Assembly (NCBI RefSeq): GCF_022647325.1
Contig: NZ_CP071407.1
Location: forward strand, 62,001-126,000
Length of the DNA stretch: 64,000 nt
Reading direction: 5' to 3'
Source of the DNA: Pantoea deleyi
Lineage (GTDB): Bacteria; Pseudomonadota; Gammaproteobacteria; Enterobacterales; Enterobacteriaceae
The notes under the pieces are model-generated. The model saw only the letters and a program-made list of their open reading frames with translations. It did not search any database and had not been told where the DNA came from. Below, one piece after another: positions 27,311 to 36,380 of this stretch; positions within the stretch are counted from its first letter, which is position 1; each line of letters starts with the position of its first letter. A program made the translations under genes and the position numbers.

Positions 27311-27338
27311 AGAGGGCGCCTGCGGGCGCCTTTTTTAT
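27311..27338 (+). terminator. Intrinsic terminator of DJ-1-family gene
   Basis: AGGGCGCC and GGCGCCTT with a TGCG loop form a compact GC-rich stem, followed by TTTTTT, about 18 bases after the stop codon. Confidence 0.92.
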
Positions 27339-27499
27339 TGCATCAGGTTGCAGAATAAATAGTGACCCGCTGAACTATCTGGAACGAATAGAATAGCGTT
27401 TTTGTTAATGCTATCCGTTATAAAAAAGGCCAGATCTGGTCTTAAAAACGCTATTAAGCGCAATTAACTGAAAATTTAAACATGGTTTTAAAACCAGTG

Positions 27500-27538
27500 T
27501 TGACAACCTTTTTTATCTGCGTAGATTAAGAGTTGTCA
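27500..27538 (+). promoter_or_regulatory. Sigma-70-like promoter with flanking inverted repeat
   Basis: TTGACA at 27500-27505 and TAGATT at 27522-27527 are 16 bases apart. TGACAAC (27501-27507) and GTTGTCA (27532-27538) form a perfect inverted repeat around the -10 region and the likely +1, which looks like a repressor operator. No gene starts nearby; the only downstream product would be a non-coding transcript. Confidence 0.5.
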
Positions 27539-28048
27539 GCGGCGTATAGCTGTCCTGATTAATCAGAACTGAAAGGGTTCTGAGTCAACGGTACCGGTCA
27601 GCGATTGTATTTATGTAACCGGTGTTTCTGTTAACAACCATGTCAGACACTGTTCGTTAATTACTGATAACCCTGTTAAATTGAGTCGAAGTTAAGCAGT
27701 TTCGCGTCGCGATGATGTCAGGCCTCGTAGTTCTGAACGTGACTTTACGACAGGATACGATTGCGGTTTAAACGTCGTAATGAAAGTAAGGCAACGCATC
27801 AAAGAGTATATATCGCGATGGGGGTGTGCAGATTTATACGGGCCTGACCTGTCTTCGTTTCATAAAAGACTATCAGGTGGTTAAAACCGTTAATAACAGC
27901 GACATTTTAAACCTGTTCGCTTTTATCCGCAGAATCTGTTCATTAATAGCAGTACCTGAGTTGTATCTTTTAATTAAGTCAGTTAATGGTAAATGTTAAA
28001 TCGGTAGTAACCTGAAAGCCCTGGCTGTCTCAGTCAGGGCTTTTCTCT
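27534..28048 (+). ncRNA. Candidate non-coding transcript, about 515 nt
   Basis: Between the DJ-1-family terminator and padC lies about 680 bases of distinctly AT-rich DNA with no open frame of any substance in six frames. It is bounded by a sigma-70-like promoter (27500-27527) and an intrinsic terminator (28015-28050). Short GTTAA words recur about nine times. The simplest reading is a regulatory RNA or a decayed insert that kept its promoter and terminator. No known RNA family was recognised. Confidence 0.35.
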
Positions 28049-28050
28049 TT
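28015..28050 (+). terminator. Intrinsic terminator in non-coding stretch
   Basis: AAAGCCCTG and CAGGGCTTT form a perfect 9-bp stem with an 11-base loop; the run TTTTCTCTTT follows. It lies 240 bases before padC and belongs to no visible coding gene. Confidence 0.75.
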
Positions 28051-28286
28051 CTGGCGTTCGGGTGCGGTAATCCGCCAGCGATAACCTTTACCGCGCGCAG
28101 GCTCTCTCTCTGTCTCAGGACAGCTCCCTTACTCTCCTGCGCAGGATAGTCTGTAATCACCGCCGTCTGGATAGAGGGGGTGGCGAAACGCCTCCGTTGC
28201 GCCATAGTCAATAACTAACGATGCACGCTCCTGTTTGTTCTTATGCCATGTACGCCCGTCTGAGGCGCCAGATTACCGAGGTTAAA

Positions 28287-28811
28287 ATGTCCACAGATTC
28301 CCCAGAGGCTATCTCCAGCGATCTCTCCCGGTTCGTTGGCACGCATTTTGTCTATACCTATGATAATGGCTGGAAATATGAGTGGTACGCGCGAAACGAA
28401 ACCACCTGCGACTACCGGATCCATCAGGGGCTGGTGGGTGGCCGCTGGGTCACTCATCAGACGATGCACGCCGTACAGTTTGCGCCAGGGATCTACAAAG
28501 TAGACTGGCACGAGCCGACCGGCACCTGCGTCAGTCTGCTGTTCGACCTGAATCGCACCCTGCTGCACGGGACAATTTTCTTCCCGCAGTGGATTGCCGG
28601 AAAAGGGCAGCATCCGGAGAAAACCATCTGCTATCAGAACGACTTTATAGAGGATATGCACCGCTTCCGCGACGAAGGTCCGGCGTACCCCTACGTGATC
28701 ATTCCTGAGTTTGCGAAAGTGACGTACATGAAGAACGAAGGGCCGGATAACGATCAGGTCATCAATCAGGCACCGGGACAGATGCCTGCTGACTATTTCG
28801 ATGATAAATAG
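28287..28811 (+). CDS. padC: Phenolic acid decarboxylase
   Basis: The 174-residue protein is a phenolic acid decarboxylase. VGTHFVYTYDNGWKYEWYARN, DYRIHQGLVGGRWVT, VDWHEPTGTCVSLLFDLN and LHGTIFFPQWI are the conserved beta-barrel segments, including the Tyr and Glu that bind and decarboxylate the substrate. It converts ferulic, p-coumaric and caffeic acid to the vinyl phenols in the cytosol. ATG at 28287 has GAGG upstream; the upstream in-frame ATG codons do not. No padR-type repressor gene adjoins it. The function fits a plant-associated lifestyle. Confidence 0.9.
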   Translation: MSTDSPEAISSDLSRFVGTHFVYTYDNGWKYEWYARNETTCDYRIHQGLVGGRWVTHQTMHAVQFAPGIYKVDWHEPTGTCVSLLFDLNRTLLHGTIFFPQWIAGKGQHPEKTICYQNDFIEDMHRFRDEGPAYPYVIIPEFAKVTYMKNEGPDNDQVINQAPGQMPADYFDDK

Positions 28812-28823
28812 CTGAAGCGGTTT

Positions 28824-28846
28824 ACCCGCCCTTACGGGCGGGTTGT
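28824..28846 (+). terminator. Terminator of padC, overlapping clcA 3' end
   Basis: ACCCGCCC-TTA-CGGGCGGGT is an 8-bp stem with a three-base loop, followed by TGTTT. The loop TTA is the stop codon of the convergent clcA read on the other strand, so the hairpin lies over the clcA end. Confidence 0.75.
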
Positions 28847-30220
28847 TTCGGCCTGACGGGCCAGGGTGCGGGCCAGGATAGAGGAGTAGAGCGGTTTTCC
28901 GCCCATAAACTGCGCCAGCAGCGTGGCCCCCAGGCAGGTGATGATCATCGGCAGGATAAGCTGATAGTTATCGGTCATCTCCAGTACCAGAACGATGCCG
29001 GTCAGCGGTGCGCGAACCGACGCCGCAAACAGGGCGCCCATGCCCGCAATCGCAAAGGTTCCCGCTTCCAGATGGTAAAAGGGGAACAGGTCCGTCATGA
29101 CCACGCCAAAGGCGGTGCCCAGCAGCGTGCCCAGCGCCAGCATCGGCGCGAAAATGCCGCCGGGCGCGCCGGAGCCAAAGCAGAGCAGGGTGGTGACCAG
29201 CCTGACCACGAAAATCACCAGCAGCAGCGTGAGCGGGAAAACGCCATGAACCGCCTGGGGGATTAATTCTGAACCTCCGCCTGCACCCGGCGCAAATAGC
29301 AGCGCCAGGATGCCGCAGCCGCCGCCCAGCAGCGCCCCCGCCAGCACCACGCGCGCCGTTTTCCCGGCATAAAAGCGGGCAAACAGATCCTGCGTCAGAA
29401 AGATCAGGCGATTAAACAGCACGCCGACCATGCCGATAATCATCCCCAGCATCAGATAGAGCCAGAGGGTCTGCACCGGCGCATCCGCCAGTTTACCCAC
29501 CGAGATCACCGCCAGTTCACCGTTGAAACAGCGGAACACGATGCTTGCCATAATCACGCCGGTAAAAACGGCTTTTATCGAGATCAGGTTATAGCGAAAC
29601 TGCGGGCGCATCTCCTCGATGATAAACAGGATGCCCGCCAGCGGCGCATTAAAGGCGGCCGCCAGACCCGCTGCTGCGCCGGTTGCCAGCAGGGTATGCC
29701 GCGCTTCGTTACTGCGCATCCCGATGAGGTCGATCACCATCCGGCCAATGTTGCCGCCGAGCTGAACGGTGGGCCCTTCCCGACCCAGCACCATCCCGGC
29801 TCCCAGTGTGCCCATGCCGCCGAAGAACTTCACCGGAATGACCCGCCACCAGCGTACAGGCCGCAGCTCTTCCAGCGCCCCTTCGATTTCAGGAATACCG
29901 GAGCCGCCCGCCTCCGGGGCAAAGCGCCTGACCAGAAAATAGCCCACCATCGCCAGCAGTGCGGAGATAGCGAAGGCGGCGGCATAGATCGTCCAGCCCG
30001 GAAACTGTTCGGCGATCAGCGTCCCGGCCCGCCACTGCTGGATGGCTTCGACGGCGCGGGCAAACGCCACACCCGCCAGACCGACCAGCGTGCCGACCAG
30101 CGCGGCACAGAACAGCATGGCCAGCGGGGTTTTATCCCGGTAGAGCAGTGCGCGAAACATGCGGCTGCGCGCCGCGATGGAGCGGGGAACATAAACCGAC
30201 TGCGGTGATTCTTCATTCAT
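28832..30220 (-). CDS. clcA: H+/Cl- exchange transporter
   Basis: The 462-residue protein is ClcA. The chloride-path motifs are present: [23 protein letters not shown] (with the gating Glu) and [14 protein letters not shown]; the inner proton-transfer Glu is in [11 protein letters not shown]. It swaps two chloride ions for one proton across the inner membrane and supports acid-stress survival. The ATG at 30220 is chosen by alignment with the E. coli N-terminus; a longer in-frame start at 30283 adds 21 residues with no similarity. The gene is convergent with padC. Confidence 0.93.
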   Translation of the reverse strand: MNEESPQSVYVPRSIAARSRMFRALLYRDKTPLAMLFCAALVGTLVGLAGVAFARAVEAIQQWRAGTLIAEQFPGWTIYAAAFAISALLAMVGYFLVRRFAPEAGGSGIPEIEGALEELRPVRWWRVIPVKFFGGMGTLGAGMVLGREGPTVQLGGNIGRMVIDLIGMRSNEARHTLLATGAAAGLAAAFNAPLAGILFIIEEMRPQFRYNLISIKAVFTGVIMASIVFRCFNGELAVISVGKLADAPVQTLWLYLMLGMIIGMVGVLFNRLIFLTQDLFARFYAGKTARVVLAGALLGGGCGILALLFAPGAGGGSELIPQAVHGVFPLTLLLVIFVVRLVTTLLCFGSGAPGGIFAPMLALGTLLGTAFGVVMTDLFPFYHLEAGTFAIAGMGALFAASVRAPLTGIVLVLEMTDNYQLILPMIITCLGATLLAQFMGGKPLYSSILARTLARQAETTRP

Positions 30221-30734
30221 TGAGAGGCATTCTTGTTCAACCAGACCAGCGCCCCAGTTTACTGAGAGACCGGTTGAAAACAAACGGCATGATCAATTTC
30301 ATCTGTGGAAAAGCGTGACTGTCTGTGTGGTGGACAAACCACTTACGCCATCCGTTCGCGGTAGGCTGGGTCAGGCTGATTTTCAGTGCCAGCGCGGCGG
30401 CCATGCGCGGGACCTGATTCTGCCGTTCGGTGAGGAACCGCTGCCACAGGGTGTCAGCAAAGAGAGCGGGCCGGGATTGCCTCGTCTGACCACGTTCGCA
30501 GGCACTCAGCGGCTGACGCAGGGGCCACTCTCTGCGGGGCTAAGCGCGCGAGAACCCTCAGGAAAGCGTCGGGCGATTCAATCGCACCCGCCTGACGTTA
30601 ACGACGGCCGCGGGGCGGGTCAGGCAGATCGCGGCGGGGCGTGCTTTGCTAGGCAGAGTACCCTGCGCCCACAGCGGCAAAGCCGAGCGGTTACTGCAAT
30701 ACTCATAGCACGACTGGCGCGAAAGGGAGCTGAC
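30221..30734. other. Intergenic stretch before FAD monooxygenase
   Basis: About 510 bases separate divergent clcA and the monooxygenase. The monooxygenase frame is open for another 420 bases upstream (from 30315), but that translation is Arg/Gly/Gln-rich without conserved look and lacks a ribosome site. It is probably GC-rich non-coding DNA. No operator was identified. Confidence 0.45.
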
Positions 30735-31961
30735 ATGCAGCCACATTCCACTGAAATTCTTACCGCCGACTGCTGTATCGTGGGCGGTGGCCCGGCCGGC
30801 CTGATGCTGGGCTATCTGTTTGCCCGCGCGGGGTTGCGGGTGGTGGTCATCGAAAAGCACGCCGACTTTCTCCACGATTTTCGCGGAGACACCATTCATC
30901 CGTCGACGCTGGAGATCATGCATCAGCTCGGACTGCTGGAGGCTTTTCTGCGGCTGCCGCATCAGCGTGCTGAAAAGCTGGAGGCGGAAATCGCTGGCGA
31001 GAATGTCACGATGGCGGACTTCTCCCGCCTGCCGGTTCAGTGTCGCTTTATCGCCTTTATGCCACAGTGGGATTTTCTGAACTTTATGGCGGAGCAGAGC
31101 GCCCGCTATCCCGGCTTCACGCTGCTGCAATCCACCGCGTTCGAGTCGCTCAACGAGGAGAATGGCCGGGTCAGCGGTCTCACGGCGAAACGCGGCAACC
31201 AGCAACTGCATATCCGCTGCAGCCTGGTGATCGGTGCGGATGGCCGTCATTCGCGCGTCCGTGAAGCCGCCGGGCTGACAGGACAGGCGTTTGGCGCCGC
31301 CCGCGATGTGATCTGGTTCCGCCTGAGCAAGCAGCCGCAGGATCCCGAACTGGGCATGGGCCACAAAGGGCCGCGCCAGAACTTTATCGTTATCGATCGC
31401 GGCGCGTACTGGCAGTGCGGCCTGACCATTCCCAAAGGGGAGTTTGAGGCAAAGCAGGCCGCCGGGCTGGCGGCTTTTAAGGCGGAGGTGGCGGCATTGT
31501 CGCCGTTTGACACGACGCGAATGACAGAAATCAGCAGCTGGGACGCATTTAAGCTACTTTCAATACGCATCGATCGGCTGGACAGCTGGGCGAGACCCGG
31601 CGTGCTCTGCATTGGCGATGCGGCGCATGCGATGTCGCCGATTGGCGGGGTGGGCGTTAATCTGGCTATTCAGGACGCTGTGGCGACGGCGAACCTGCTG
31701 GCTGCACCTCTGAAACGGGGCGAACTGTCGCTGCGCGATCTGGAGAAAGTGCAGAAACGCCGCCAGTTTCCGACCGTCGCTACCCAGTTCCTGCAGATTA
31801 AAATGAGCCGCAGCAAAGCCAGACGAAAAGCGACGCAGGGCAGCAAGGTGCCCGGCATCATCCGTCGCCTGCCGTTTCTGCGTTTTCTGCTGGGTCGCCT
31901 GATTGGACTGGGGTTCAGGATGGAGTCGCCGGATGTTGCGCACGTTGATCGACAGCGTTAA
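30735..31961 (+). CDS. FAD-dependent aromatic-ring-type monooxygenase
   Basis: The 408-residue protein is a PHBH/UbiH-class flavoprotein. The ADP-binding motif is CCIVGGGPAGLMLGYLFARA, the middle DG motif is VIGADGRHSRVREAAGL, and the third FAD motif is VLCIGDAAHAMSPIGGVGVN. AGGGAG precedes the ATG at 30735. Such enzymes hydroxylate phenolic or other activated rings with NAD(P)H and O2; the substrate is not known. It stands alone, and no regulator adjoins it. Confidence 0.85.
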   Translation: MQPHSTEILTADCCIVGGGPAGLMLGYLFARAGLRVVVIEKHADFLHDFRGDTIHPSTLEIMHQLGLLEAFLRLPHQRAEKLEAEIAGENVTMADFSRLPVQCRFIAFMPQWDFLNFMAEQSARYPGFTLLQSTAFESLNEENGRVSGLTAKRGNQQLHIRCSLVIGADGRHSRVREAAGLTGQAFGAARDVIWFRLSKQPQDPELGMGHKGPRQNFIVIDRGAYWQCGLTIPKGEFEAKQAAGLAAFKAEVAALSPFDTTRMTEISSWDAFKLLSIRIDRLDSWARPGVLCIGDAAHAMSPIGGVGVNLAIQDAVATANLLAAPLKRGELSLRDLEKVQKRRQFPTVATQFLQIKMSRSKARRKATQGSKVPGIIRRLPFLRFLLGRLIGLGFRMESPDVAHVDRQR

Positions 31962-32113
31962 ATGCTTTCGACAGTCATCCGATATCGTGCGACACTGTTT
32001 CGCTGTGAAAGTACTGTCAGATTGAGCCGCTATTTATCTGATAATTGGGCGCTAATTGAGCAATCTTAAGCGAAATTATTTTCGGTTTTTGCGCCTGCAT
32101 AGGAGAGGTTTCA

Positions 32114-33889
32114 GTGCATAACGAGCAAAATGGCAGTGACGTAAAACGTCTGAGTGCAATTAAAGCCCTTCTCACCCCGGACGAAACCCGCGATAAGGTG
32201 CTGGAGCGGTTTGTTCAGCTTGCCAGCCAGGTGCTGGGCATTTCAGGCAGCTTCATTTCGATTATTGACGATCACAATCAATACATTAAAGCGTCCCGCA
32301 ACTTCGACCTCAAACAGTCAACCCGTGATGAATCTCTCTGCCGTCACGTGCTTGATGGCGAAGGGCATCTGGTGGTGGTGGATACCCTGCTGGACGAGCG
32401 TTTCGTGACGCATCCGTTTGTTGAAGGCGATCCGCATATCCGCTTCTATGCCGGTGTCTCGCTGCAGAATCTGGACGGCGCCATGCTGGGAACGCTCTGC
32501 GTTACCGATACGCAGCCGCATCCCTTCAGCGATGAAAAGCTGGCCACGCTGCGTTCGCTGGCTACGCTGGTCACCTCTTTTCTGGATGCCTGGAACAACG
32601 CCGGTTTTGCCGATGTTATCACCCATCTGCCTAACCGCCCGCGTCTGATCCGCGATATCCAGCAGCTGACCATTACCGAGCCGCACAGCCGCTTTCGCCT
32701 GATCCTGATCGACTGCCTCGATATCATTCGTGCCTATGAGCTTTCGCGCGCGGTGGGCATTGCGCCAATGGAAAAACTGCTGAGGCAGATGGCGCAGGAG
32801 GCGGCACAGCGCCTGAATCTGCCGGACAACGAAACGCTCTATACGTTTGCCCCCGGCCGGTTTGCCATTATCCAGCCCTATTCGGGCCGCTACACCGCCC
32901 ACGCCATTCCCGACCTGTTCAGGGGGATGAAGGCCGATCTGGCGGAGAATATTACCCTGGATCTGGATGTTTTCGCCGGTGAAACCGAGTTCGTGCCGGG
33001 TCAGATGGATGCCAACGAGACGGTGCGGCAGGCGGTCAGTGCGCTGCATGAGGCGATCGATGAAGAGATCAGCGCCATGTCGTTTGACGAGAGTTATGAC
33101 ACCCGGCGCAACGATGATTTTATGATCATGAACGACCTCGCACAGGCGCTGAAGAAAGATGAAGAGCTTTACCTGGCCTGGCAGCCCAAGGTCTGCCTCA
33201 GAACCGGTAAGACGGTCGGCCTGGAAGCCCTGATCCGCTGGAACCATCCTGAGCGCGGTGAACTTTTCCCGTCTGAATTCATTCCGTTAGCGGGGAAAAC
33301 CAACCTGATCTCGGATCTGACGAACTGGGTCATCGACCACACCGTTGCGCAGCTGGCGCAGTGGAATCGTGAATATAACCTGATCCCAGTGTCGATCAAC
33401 GTCAGCGAACGCGACTTCAGCCGTCCTGATTTTGCCGATCGGCTGGTGGCAAAACTGGCCGCGGTGCAGCTGCCGAACGCGATTCTGGGCATCGAATGTC
33501 TGGAGAATGAACTGATCACCCGCAGCAATGTGGGGATCGACGGGCTGACCGCGCTGAAATCGCACGGTTTCGTCATCTCCCTGGACGATTTCGGCGTGGG
33601 TTACAGTAATATCAGCTATCTGCAGGATATCCCGCTGGATGTGATCAAAATCGATCGCTCGCTGATCTCGCGGATGTGTGAGGATGAGGCGTCAAAAATC
33701 ATCGTCAGATGCATCATTCAGATGCTGAAAGAGCTGAACTACACCGTGCTTGCGGAAGGCGTCGAGTCCGAGTCCACGCTGGCGTTGCTGAAAACCTACG
33801 GCTGCGATCAAATCCAGGGCTACTTCTTCTCGAAACCGCTGCCCGCCAGCGACATAGAGCACTGGCTTCTGCCGAAGTCGCCCGCCTGA
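32114..33889 (+). CDS. GAF / degenerate GGDEF / EAL phosphodiesterase
   Basis: The 591-residue protein has three domains. A GAF sensor covers residues about 20-160 (LGISGSFISIIDDHN ... LGTLCVTD). A GGDEF-like domain at about 165-300 has FAPGRFAII where GGDEF is expected (near 245-250), so it cannot make cyclic di-GMP. A full EAL domain follows with GLEALIRW (near 370), SINVSERD, DDFGVGYSN (near 490), IKIDRSL, EGVES and QGYFFSKPL. The metal and catalytic residues appear intact, so it should hydrolyse cyclic di-GMP under GAF control. The start is GTG after AGGAGAGG. Confidence 0.9.
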   Translation: MHNEQNGSDVKRLSAIKALLTPDETRDKVLERFVQLASQVLGISGSFISIIDDHNQYIKASRNFDLKQSTRDESLCRHVLDGEGHLVVVDTLLDERFVTHPFVEGDPHIRFYAGVSLQNLDGAMLGTLCVTDTQPHPFSDEKLATLRSLATLVTSFLDAWNNAGFADVITHLPNRPRLIRDIQQLTITEPHSRFRLILIDCLDIIRAYELSRAVGIAPMEKLLRQMAQEAAQRLNLPDNETLYTFAPGRFAIIQPYSGRYTAHAIPDLFRGMKADLAENITLDLDVFAGETEFVPGQMDANETVRQAVSALHEAIDEEISAMSFDESYDTRRNDDFMIMNDLAQALKKDEELYLAWQPKVCLRTGKTVGLEALIRWNHPERGELFPSEFIPLAGKTNLISDLTNWVIDHTVAQLAQWNREYNLIPVSINVSERDFSRPDFADRLVAKLAAVQLPNAILGIECLENELITRSNVGIDGLTALKSHGFVISLDDFGVGYSNISYLQDIPLDVIKIDRSLISRMCEDEASKIIVRCIIQMLKELNYTVLAEGVESESTLALLKTYGCDQIQGYFFSKPLPASDIEHWLLPKSPA

Positions 33890-33891
33890 AT

Positions 33892-33922
33892 CCGCCCGCA
33901 GCGCGGGCTGCGGGCGGGTTTC
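33892..33922. terminator. Bidirectional terminator between EAL gene and thiY
   Basis: CCGCCCGCAG and CTGCGGGCGG form a perfect 10-bp stem with a 6-base loop, followed by GTTTCT. It separates the convergent phosphodiesterase gene and thiY. Confidence 0.75.
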
Positions 33923-34882
33923 TCACTCACTGCCGGTGGCGTAACGCTCAACCGGCGTGATTTTTTTAATCAGTTTGTTCGCAAACAGAAACTGCTCATA
34001 GGCCTGATAGCGGGCGCGATCCAGTTTTGCCGGATCGGTCGCAAACCGCGGCAGCGTGGCGCGCCAGGCCTCGTGATTCAGCGGTGTGTTCAGTTCCGGA
34101 TGCAGGCGGGCAAACGCCTGCCAGCTCGCTTCAGGATGCGCCTGCAGCTCCGCATTCCCCTTCTTCAGCGCGCGCAGGAATTTTCGGATCTTCTCTGCAT
34201 GCGCCTCATCCCGGTTGGCGACGATGATCAGCTCGTCATAGGCCGGTACTCCATAATCCTCGATGTTGAAGACCACCGGATCTTTTCCCTGCTGCTTCAG
34301 TTCCAGCGCCTCAATATTGCGATAGCCGCCGATCACCGCGTCCACCTGGCCGGTCAGCAGAGCGCTGGTCAGCTGAAAATTGACGTTAACCAGTTTCACC
34401 TGGTCGCTGGCCGTGCCGTTGTGCGCCAGCATGGTCGCCAGCGTCGCCTGTTCGATGCCGCTGACGGAGTAGCCGATGCGCTTGCCTTTTAAATCGCCCG
34501 GCTGCCGGATGGATTTATCCAGCGTCATCAGGGTGTTCAGAGGCGTATTCACCAGCGTGCCGACCCGCATCAGCGGCAGGCCCTGATCGGCAAAGAAGTG
34601 CAGCTGCGGCTGATAGGTGATGGCCAGGTCGGCCTGCTTCGCGGCCACCAGACGCGGCGGCAGCGCAGGGTCGGAGGGCGGGATCATCGTCACCTCCAGC
34701 CCCTCAGCGGCAAAGGCCCCGCTCTGCTGGGCCACCATCAGAGGCGCGTGATCGGGATTGATATACCAGTCGAGCACCAGCGTCAGTTTTTCCATCGTCT
34801 GCGCCTGAGCGGCGAGAGAGGCGCTGAACAGCAGGGTAAACAGGGGCATTTTTGTCATGGGGTTTCTCATCAGTGAGGTCAT
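33923..34882 (-). CDS. thiY: Thiamine-precursor (HMP-type) ABC binding protein
   Basis: The 319-residue protein is an NMT1/THI5-like periplasmic binding protein: LVLDWYINPDHAPLMVAQQ near the start is the pyrimidine-binding signature region, followed by AAKQADLAITYQPQLHF and TSALLTGQVDAVIGGY. A signal peptide (PLFTLLFSASLAAQAQ) precedes it. It should bind a thiamine-pyrimidine salvage compound. The ATG at 34882 overlaps the permease stop as TAATG; further ATGs at 34870 and 34858 are possible. It is the last gene of the TPP-riboswitch-controlled unit. Confidence 0.85.
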   Translation of the reverse strand: MTSLMRNPMTKMPLFTLLFSASLAAQAQTMEKLTLVLDWYINPDHAPLMVAQQSGAFAAEGLEVTMIPPSDPALPPRLVAAKQADLAITYQPQLHFFADQGLPLMRVGTLVNTPLNTLMTLDKSIRQPGDLKGKRIGYSVSGIEQATLATMLAHNGTASDQVKLVNVNFQLTSALLTGQVDAVIGGYRNIEALELKQQGKDPVVFNIEDYGVPAYDELIIVANRDEAHAEKIRKFLRALKKGNAELQAHPEASWQAFARLHPELNTPLNHEAWRATLPRFATDPAKLDRARYQAYEQFLFANKLIKKITPVERYATGSE

Positions 34883-35643
34883 TAAGGCGTTTCCGGTGCC
34901 CAGGCGATCAGGCGGCGCAGCAGACGATCGAGGATCAGCCACAGGGCCAGCGTCATCAGCACCAGAATAAACAGGGCGGCGAAACAGAGATCACTCTGCA
35001 TCCGGGCATTGGCGTTCAGCATTACGTATCCCAGCCCTTCCGCGGAACCGACCCATTCGCCAATGATGGCGCCGATGGGCGCGACGGCGGCGGCCATGCG
35101 CAGGCCGGAACCCAGCGCGGGCAACGCGGCGGGCAGCCGGACATGCCCTAGCTGCGCCCCCTGTGACGCGCCCATCGTGCGGGCCAGATCGAGGTAGCCG
35201 GGCGGGACGCGACGCAGGCCGTCGAAAAAGGTGGAGGTCACGGGAAAGAAGATCACCAGTATCGCCATCGCCACTTTGGCCCCCATGCCGAAGCCAAACC
35301 AGAGCACCAGCAGGGGAGCCAGAGCAAACACCGGGATCGCCTGGCTGCTGATTACCAGCGGCATCATCCAGCGCCGCAGCCCCGGCGAAAAGGTCATACC
35401 CAGCGCCAGTGCGCCGCCCAGCAGCACACCGGCAGCCATGCCGCTGAGGATTTCGGACAGGGTGATCAGCGTGTGATGGGTTAAATAGTCCGCGTTCTGC
35501 CACAGCGCGGCGGCGACCGACGCGGGTGAGGGCAGCAGAAAGGCTGGCACGGCGGTGAGCGTGGCCAGCCACCACGCCGCGATCAGCCCGGTGGCGAGTA
35601 TCAGGGCACGGCGAAGACCGGAAAAGCCTGCCTGTAATTTCAT
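34882..35643 (-). CDS. thiX: ABC transporter permease, thiamine-precursor system
   Basis: The 253-residue protein has about six membrane segments and the permease-ATPase contact loop (GYLDLARTMGASQGAQLGHVRLPAALPALGSG) of the binding-protein-dependent transport class, with the EAA-like motif near residue 165. It forms the channel with the neighbouring ATPase and receives substrate from ThiY. The start overlaps the ATPase stop by four bases (ATGA), and its own stop overlaps thiY, so the three subunits are translationally coupled. Confidence 0.85.
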   Translation of the reverse strand: MKLQAGFSGLRRALILATGLIAAWWLATLTAVPAFLLPSPASVAAALWQNADYLTHHTLITLSEILSGMAAGVLLGGALALGMTFSPGLRRWMMPLVISSQAIPVFALAPLLVLWFGFGMGAKVAMAILVIFFPVTSTFFDGLRRVPPGYLDLARTMGASQGAQLGHVRLPAALPALGSGLRMAAAVAPIGAIIGEWVGSAEGLGYVMLNANARMQSDLCFAALFILVLMTLALWLILDRLLRRLIAWAPETP

Positions 35644-36380
35644 CCGGCTACCCCGCTTAGCTGTTTCAGCAGCGTGGCCTGACGCTGAATGACGTGGAGG
35701 TCATCGGCGGCGCGCGGGGGGGCGCCCGCCAGGGGCGCACAGGCTTCCACACCCGCCGGACTGATTACCAGACAATGGTGTGCGAGCCGACAGGCCTCCG
35801 CGACATCATGGGTAATCAGCAGAACGGTGTGACCTGTCAGCACGTCGGCCGCCAGCGTCTGAATCTGACTGCGGGTCAGGGCATCCAGTGCCGAGAAAGG
35901 CTCATCCATCAGGACAATGGGCTGGCGGGTGTAGAGCGTCCGCGCCAGTGCCGCACGCTGCCGCATTCCGCCGGAGAGCGTCGCGGGCCGTGCGCGGGCG
36001 CACTGGCTCAGCCCGACCCGCGCCAGCAGATGCTGCGCCCGGTCGCGGTCGGGCTTTTCCCCGCGCAGGCGGCTGGCGAGGCAGACATTCTGTTCTATCG
36101 TCAGCCAGGGGTAGAGCAGATCCTGCTGACCCATCCAGGCGATGCGGCCGCCCAGCGGCAGGCCGTCACTGCCGCTGACCTGTCCAGCGGTGGGCGGTGT
36201 CAGGCCCGCGATAACCCGCATCAGGCTGCTTTTACCGACGCCGCTGGCACCGAGCAGCGCGGTGATCTCCCCGCCCGCAATCGCCAGGTCGAGCTGGCTG
36301 AAGAGCGGTCGCTGCCCGAAACACAGGCTGAGCTGACGCACCGAAATCCCCGGCGCGACAGGTGGGGTCGCGCCCCTCAT
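35640..36380 (-). CDS. thiZ: ABC transporter ATPase, thiamine-precursor system
   Basis: The 246-residue protein is the ATP-binding subunit. Walker A is GASGVGKSSL near residue 45, the signature is LSGGMRQRAALARTL, and Walker B is IVLMDEPFSALDALT. The H-loop His is in LLITHDVAEA. It drives import with ThiX and ThiY. Its start overlaps the end of tenA by four bases (ATGA), continuing the chain of overlapping genes from the riboswitch leader. Confidence 0.87.
   Translation of the reverse strand: MRGATPPVAPGISVRQLSLCFGQRPLFSQLDLAIAGGEITALLGASGVGKSSLMRVIAGLTPPTAGQVSGSDGLPLGGRIAWMGQQDLLYPWLTIEQNVCLASRLRGEKPDRDRAQHLLARVGLSQCARARPATLSGGMRQRAALARTLYTRQPIVLMDEPFSALDALTRSQIQTLAADVLTGHTVLLITHDVAEACRLAHHCLVISPAGVEACAPLAGAPPRAADDLHVIQRQATLLKQLSGVAG

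Noticed and set aside
27483..27530. 15-codon frame MVLKPVLTTFFICVD across the promoter at 27.5 kb
   Set aside because: It overlaps the promoter elements and has no ribosome site.
32318..33247. 309-codon minus-strand frame opposite the EAL protein
   Set aside because: Shadow; composition rich in Arg, Gln and His without motifs.
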